Source: Streptomyces nodosus (lineage in GTDB: Bacteria; Actinomycetota; Actinomycetes; Streptomycetales; Streptomycetaceae). Taken from it: 64,000 bases of DNA. The first letter of the stretch is position 1. Each line of letters opens with the position of its first letter. The position numbers were made by a program, and so were the translations under genes. This document shows positions 60,549-64,000 of this stretch, one piece after another. The stretch lies in contig NZ_CP023747.1 in the NCBI RefSeq assembly GCF_008704995.1, forward strand, positions 1,054,001 to 1,118,000. Direction: 5' to 3'. The notes under the pieces are model-generated. The model did no database searches. It was not told the DNA's origin and worked only from the letters and a program-made list of their open reading frames with translations.

Positions 60549-61223
60549 CTACGTCCCGGGAATCGAATCCTGGCGGCCGAGGGCGAGGAAGCGTCGGTGG
60601 CCGTGTCTCCACTGGTCGATGACGCTGAGGGCAAGGCTCTCGGCGAGTCTGTGGAGCGCCGGTGCTCCCAGACGTGCCCAGGGAAACGGCGGACCCTCGT
60701 GGCCATGGATGTCTTCGAAGCGGGCGGTGCAGCGCTCCTCGACATCGGCGGGGTCGACCTCGACGAGGAGAAGCCCCGTCGGAGCGGTGAGCTGGATACA
60801 GCGGCCCAGCAGGGTACGCGGGTTGCCGCCGATGCCGATGTTGCCGTCGATGAGCAGGACGGTCTGCCAGCCCCCCTCGGCCGGTAGCCGGTCGAAGACC
60901 GATCGGCACAGTGCGATTCCGCCGAGTGCGATGGTGTGGGCCACCGCGCGGGGAGCCACGTCGACGCCGAGCGCGAAGACTCCGCGGCCCAGGAGCGCTC
61001 TGCACAGCCGGCCTGGTCCGCTACCGACGTCGAGAACGGGGCTCACACAGCGTGCCAGTACGGATTCGTCGGCCAGGGTGGGTTGCGCATACCAGCAGTG
61101 CACCGGCATCCGGATCCTGCGCCCGTCCGCCATCCGCAGGTACACCGGTCCGCGGCCGGTCCTCAGGGCGAGCGCATAGGGGTCTCCCCCGGCGCAGGGC
61201 GAGTCGTCCTCGTCGGTCGTCAC
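60549..61223 (-). CDS. Class I SAM-dependent methyltransferase
   Basis: Protein of 224 residues from GTG 61221-61223, overlapping the upstream stop (GTGA). SAM motif PVLDVGSGPGRLCRALLGRG, then VFALGVDVAPRAVAHTIALG, VLLIDGNIGIGGNPRTLLGR and LTAPTGLLLVEVDPADVEE. It belongs with the membrane protein and molybdopterin oxidoreductase upstream, an arrangement that recurs in actinobacteria with GT2 and DUF2064 genes. The target is unknown. Confidence 0.88.
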   Translation of the reverse strand: MTTDEDDSPCAGGDPYALALRTGRGPVYLRMADGRRIRMPVHCWYAQPTLADESVLARCVSPVLDVGSGPGRLCRALLGRGVFALGVDVAPRAVAHTIALGGIALCRSVFDRLPAEGGWQTVLLIDGNIGIGGNPRTLLGRCIQLTAPTGLLLVEVDPADVEERCTARFEDIHGHEGPPFPWARLGAPALHRLAESLALSVIDQWRHGHRRFLALGRQDSIPGT

Positions 61224-61723
61224 GATGCGCCGTCGTGACCTGGTGCAGGTCGTTCCTGGGCGGCGCGGGCGGCCCGCCGGACGCGGCGGAGCCTGAGAGC
61301 GAAGGCCAGGGCTGAGGCGGCGAAGAGCACGGCGGTGATGGCCAGCCACCGGCCGAGGTAGACGTCCATGGACAGCCCGGTGGCACCCGGGTAGGGGGTC
61401 GACAAGGCGAAGATGAGGGGGAACCAGACGAGCAGGAGGACACCGGAGAGGAAGGTGGGCACACGCAGGTAGTTGATCCACGGCGGTTGTGGCATGCGGG
61501 TGGCGCGATGCCGCAGGACGGCGTGTGCCGACAGATCGGCGAGCGAGTACAGGGGCAGCAGGATCAGGTCGTGGAGGATCGCCGCACCGACGAACCAGAT
61601 CGCGACCTCGAGCGGGCGGACGGCGAACAGACGTACCAGGGCGTAGCCAGTGATCGCGAACGAGGCGATCAGGACGAGCAGGTGGAGGGGGCTGGAGCCG
61701 TACCAGCGGACGAAGCGCGCCAT
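61220..61723 (-). CDS. Integral membrane protein (167 aa)
   Basis: Protein with four hydrophobic segments: about 13-33 (LLVLIASFAITGYALVRLFA), 40-60, 88-110 and 128-150, and a basic C-tail. Start MARFVRWYGSS at ATG 61721-61723. It lies directly after the molybdopterin oxidoreductase gene and overlaps the methyltransferase, so it is probably part of that unit. No known domain is recognised. Confidence 0.8.
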   Translation of the reverse strand: MARFVRWYGSSPLHLLVLIASFAITGYALVRLFAVRPLEVAIWFVGAAILHDLILLPLYSLADLSAHAVLRHRATRMPQPPWINYLRVPTFLSGVLLLVWFPLIFALSTPYPGATGLSMDVYLGRWLAITAVLFAASALAFALRLRRVRRAARAAQERPAPGHDGAS

Positions 61724-61725
61724 GG

Positions 61726-63159
61726 TCACGTCCTGAAGGTGAGCCGGTGCACCCACTTGGTGTTGTTCACGCCGGGGTTGGCCGGGACGATGACGCGGGC
61801 CGGGTAGCCGTGGTCGAGGGAGAGGTCCGCGCCGTTGACGTGCAGGGCGAGCAGCGATCGAGGGTCGTGGATCTGGTTGCCCCGCAGGACCACCGAGCTG
61901 TAAGGGCCGTGCGGCTGGACGGATCGCACCAGGACGCTTCCGGCGTCGGGGAGGCGCGCAAGGGCGGCGAGGTCGGCCAGCCGAAGGCCGCTCCATTGCT
62001 GGTTGGTGGTGGACCACCCTTCCACGCAGGCGATCGGCAGTGCGGCGCCATGCTGGGGCATCGCGAGGAGCTGCGCGCGGGTGAAGACGAGCGTCCCACC
62101 GGGGCCATGGATCTCCAGCCGCCAGTCGGGGCCGACGTGCGCGGGGGTGACGCCGACGGAAGCGGCCGTCTTGTTGATCTGGAAGGCGTTCGGACCGCTG
62201 CCCGGAGTTCGGTTGTGCGGAGCAAGGAGGGCGGTGCTCCGCAGCCGGCCGCCGATGCTCTGTCCCGCGGTGACCACCAGGAGGAGCAGCGATCCACCCC
62301 CCACCAGGGCGAGCGCGCCGCGCCGGGTCATCGTCGGCGGCGCGGGAGCGGTCGGGACCAGGCCGTCGGGGTCGGGCGGCTCGGGCCGGGTGTGAGCGAG
62401 GTCGGTACGCAGTTCCGCGGCCAGGCTGCGGGAGCGCAGGGCGCGGGTCATCCGGCCGAGTCTGAGGCACACATGGACGAGGAAGGCGGCGATGAACACC
62501 CAGGCGCCGTAGAAGTGCAGGGTGTAGAAGGAGCCCGGGAAGACGTAGAAGAGCTGGATGTTGATGATGCCGGTGACGAATTCGAAGATCACCCCGCCGA
62601 CCAGCATGAGCAGGGACAACCGCTCCAGTCCGTGGGCGACGGAGCGGACCGGCAGCCACTCGAACAGCTTCGGGATCACTGACCACAACTTGGCCAGCAG
62701 CACGGGCACGAGGACCACGCCGAGCGTCACGTGCACGCCCTGGGTCAGCCGGTACAGCCAGTAAGGACGGGTGGGCCAGGCGAAGAGGTAGAAGCCCAAC
62801 AGGCCCTTGTCCGGGGTCTGGTCGTTGATGGGGTTCAGTCCCGGGTTGTAGGAGGCGTAGGAGAGCATCCCGGTGACGAAGAGCAGCGGGATGCCGATCA
62901 GCAGCGCCAGGCCGAACACGGACGTCAGCCAGGGCCCGCGGAGGGGACTGCGCCAGAAGCCGGGGCGGAACGGTCCCGGGGGAGGAGGAGCCTGTTCGAC
63001 CCGCCGCACGAGGGCCCGGGCACGAGCCGCCACCTCGGTGCCCCGCGCCGTCGCGGCAGCGCGAATGCGCCCGAGGCGCCCCTGCGCCTGACCCTCGTCC
63101 GATCTCGGGCGTCGCGGCCCGCCGGAGCCCGGGGCCGGTGGCCGTCCGCCACTGTCCAT
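61726..63159 (-). CDS. Cytochrome b-like membrane domain fused to a molybdopterin (sulfite-oxidase type) oxidoreductase
   Basis: Protein of 477 residues. After a Pro/Arg-rich N-tail, the first half has about four to five membrane helices with histidines (LTQGVHVTLGVVLVPVL, FYTLHFYGAWVFIAAFLVHV) suggesting a di-haem cytochrome b561-like unit. A further hydrophobic segment (MTRRGALALVGGGSLLLLVV) leads to the SUOX-type molybdopterin domain with the Mo-ligand Cys in LPIACVEGWSTTNQQWSG and VLRGNQIHDP, HVNGADLSLDHGYPARVIVP, TKWVHRLTF. The catalytic domain probably faces the outside. It would move electrons between the quinone pool and an unknown external substrate. Confidence 0.9.
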   Translation of the reverse strand: MDSGGRPPAPGSGGPRRPRSDEGQAQGRLGRIRAAATARGTEVAARARALVRRVEQAPPPPGPFRPGFWRSPLRGPWLTSVFGLALLIGIPLLFVTGMLSYASYNPGLNPINDQTPDKGLLGFYLFAWPTRPYWLYRLTQGVHVTLGVVLVPVLLAKLWSVIPKLFEWLPVRSVAHGLERLSLLMLVGGVIFEFVTGIINIQLFYVFPGSFYTLHFYGAWVFIAAFLVHVCLRLGRMTRALRSRSLAAELRTDLAHTRPEPPDPDGLVPTAPAPPTMTRRGALALVGGGSLLLLVVTAGQSIGGRLRSTALLAPHNRTPGSGPNAFQINKTAASVGVTPAHVGPDWRLEIHGPGGTLVFTRAQLLAMPQHGAALPIACVEGWSTTNQQWSGLRLADLAALARLPDAGSVLVRSVQPHGPYSSVVLRGNQIHDPRSLLALHVNGADLSLDHGYPARVIVPANPGVNNTKWVHRLTFRT

Positions 63160-63369
63160 CGGCTGCCTCCTCTGCCCCGGGCCGACTCCCAAAGGGTGGA
63201 TCAAACCCCACCCGGCCGTCAGTGCTCGTCAACCCGTCAGCCACAAGCTGACACAGATCGGGTCGGCTCTCCGCGTCTGACGTGCATACGAGTGTCCGCC
63301 GCAAGCCGAACGGCCGAACCGGCGCTTTGCACGGCTCGACAGGTCGCACGGTGGCCTCATGATGGTGGG

Positions 63370-63813
63370 GTGCGACGCCTGAGCCCACGGCGCAGCGCCT
63401 CCACCCGGCCCGGCCGCGCCGTGCTGACCAGGGAAGTGTTCTGGTTCGTCGTGATCGGCGTCGCCTCCACGGTGGCCCAGGCCCTGCTGTACTGGGTTCT
63501 GCGCCACTGGTCGCCGCCCGTCCTGGCCAACTTCGTCTCTCTGCTCGTCGTCACCGTCCTCAACACGGAGGCCAACCGGCGGCTGACCTTTCGCGGGTCC
63601 GTGGTCCGGGTCCTCCAGGCGCATCTGGCCGCGGGTGGCCTGTTCGTCCTGGCGTACCTGGTCACCTCGGGCGCTGTCCTGCTCTTCCGTCACTACCGGC
63701 CCACCGCCTCACCAGCGGCGGAGACCCTGGTGCTCGTACCGAGCTTCGCTCTGGTGACCGTGGTGCGCTTCACCGTCCTGCGGATGGTCGTCTTCAGACA
63801 CCGTCACCGATGA
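63370..63813 (+). CDS. GtrA family membrane protein
   Basis: Four-helix membrane protein of 147 residues from GTG 63370. FWFVVIGVASTVAQALLYWV, ANFVSLLVVTVLNTEANRRL TFRG (typical NTExNRRxTF signature), LAAGGLFVLAYLVTSGAVLL and VTVVRFTVLRMVVFRH are the GtrA segments. GtrA proteins are thought to flip polyprenyl-linked sugars, which would fit the GT2/DUF2064 genes. It is divergent from the molybdopterin oxidoreductase with 210 bp between. Confidence 0.9.
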   Translation: MRRLSPRRSASTRPGRAVLTREVFWFVVIGVASTVAQALLYWVLRHWSPPVLANFVSLLVVTVLNTEANRRLTFRGSVVRVLQAHLAAGGLFVLAYLVTSGAVLLFRHYRPTASPAAETLVLVPSFALVTVVRFTVLRMVVFRHRHR

Positions 63814-63847
63814 CTCCTCGCGCCCGATGCTGCTTGCACCACTGCTG

Positions 63848-64000
63848 TCACGCACCGTCCCGTCGCCGGTCCTTGCCGGCACGGGCCCGCGCCCGGAGGA
63901 GTGCGCCGGCGAGCACCGCCGCGGCGGCCGGCCCGTATGCGGCGGCCTGGACGCCATGCCAGTGCAGTGCGTCCGCGACATACAGCGCGGTGCCAGCGGC
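63848..64000 (-). CDS. C-terminal end of a membrane protein (partial)
   Basis: The last 50 codons of a leftward gene entering from the right edge: TALYVADALHWHGVQAAAYG, then a hydrophobic PAAAAVLAGALL and a basic tail RARARAGKDRRRDGA before the TGA at 63848-63850. It ends as a typical membrane protein with a cytoplasmic basic tail. The family cannot be determined from this part. Confidence 0.6.
   Translation of the reverse strand, partial: AAGTALYVADALHWHGVQAAAYGPAAAAVLAGALLRARARAGKDRRRDGA

Noticed and set aside
60540-60580. tRNA-like T-loop string AATCGAATCC
   Set aside because: No matching acceptor, D- or anticodon arms around it; it lies in the 3' end of a methyltransferase gene.
1-64000. 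CRISPR arrays, IS elements, integrases, rRNA and tRNA genes
   Set aside because: None was seen; the tandem repeats found (10, 11 and 18 bp units) lack spacers and are too few for CRISPR.

Overview
The window is high-GC actinobacterial chromosome, almost certainly from a Streptomyces or a close relative. The evidence is GC-rich third codon positions, frequent GTG starts, ATGA/GTGA gene overlaps, and typical streptomycete families (DevS-like GAF kinase, GH46 chitosanase, SpoIIE-type phosphatase, LAxTG-sorted protein, DUF5947, DUF6893, DUF5302). I saw no rRNA, tRNA, CRISPR array, transposase or phage integrase.

Left part (1-25.6 kb) is dominated by a complete uptake [NiFe]-hydrogenase locus of the high-affinity actinobacterial type (group 1h, formerly group 5), in two blocks. 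The maturation block reads leftward: hypX, a 410-aa accessory protein, an endopeptidase, hypA, hypB, hypF, hypC, hypD, hypE (14629 down to 4795). The structural block reads rightward: a 394-aa paralogue of the accessory protein, a 47-aa coupled micro-ORF, small subunit hhyS, large subunit hhyL, a NifU-like protein, DUF5947 and two very small proteins (19707-25548), closed by a strong hairpin. About 5 kb of unrelated genes (chitosanase, DUF2264, SRAP peptidase, holin-like membrane protein) lies between the blocks. A DevS/DosS-like sensor kinase sits at the left edge, followed by an AI-2E-type exporter and a Tat-exported dimethylformamidase-like protein.

The middle (25.6-39.7 kb) holds a MarR regulator with overlapping palindromes and an MFS exporter. 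The exporter's C-terminal universal-stress-protein domain is separated by an apparent one-base frameshift. Next are an amidohydrolase and FAD monooxygenase divergent from a cytochrome P450 with an unusual I-helix. A sulfur-stress set follows: rhodanese-DUF2892, TauE/SafE exporter, and a metallo-beta-lactamase/rhodanese protein behind two perfect CsoR/CstR-like palindromes. After these come a decayed SpoIIE phosphatase, a LAxTG wall protein, an ArsR-SulP pair with its own palindromes, and an anti-sigma-type ATPase.

The right part (39.9-64 kb) has single genes (secreted protein, MetF-like reductase, butanediol dehydrogenase, GNAT enzymes). It also has a three-gene PLP/sulfur operon (Y4yA-like decarboxylase fold, cysteine synthase-rhodanese fusion, SufS-like aminotransferase), followed by a methyltransferase with a Zur-box-like site. 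Further right are methyltransferase, sugar-nucleotide dehydrogenase and DEAD-helicase genes. Last comes a scattered set (DUF2064, GT2, methyltransferase, membrane protein, cytochrome b-molybdopterin oxidoreductase, GtrA) interrupted by about 3.4 kb with a PP2C phosphatase, a YbhB-like lipoprotein and a GH15 gene remnant.

The least understood and most interesting parts are the two paralogous hydrogenase accessory proteins with the coupled micro-ORF, and the PLP/rhodanese operon.
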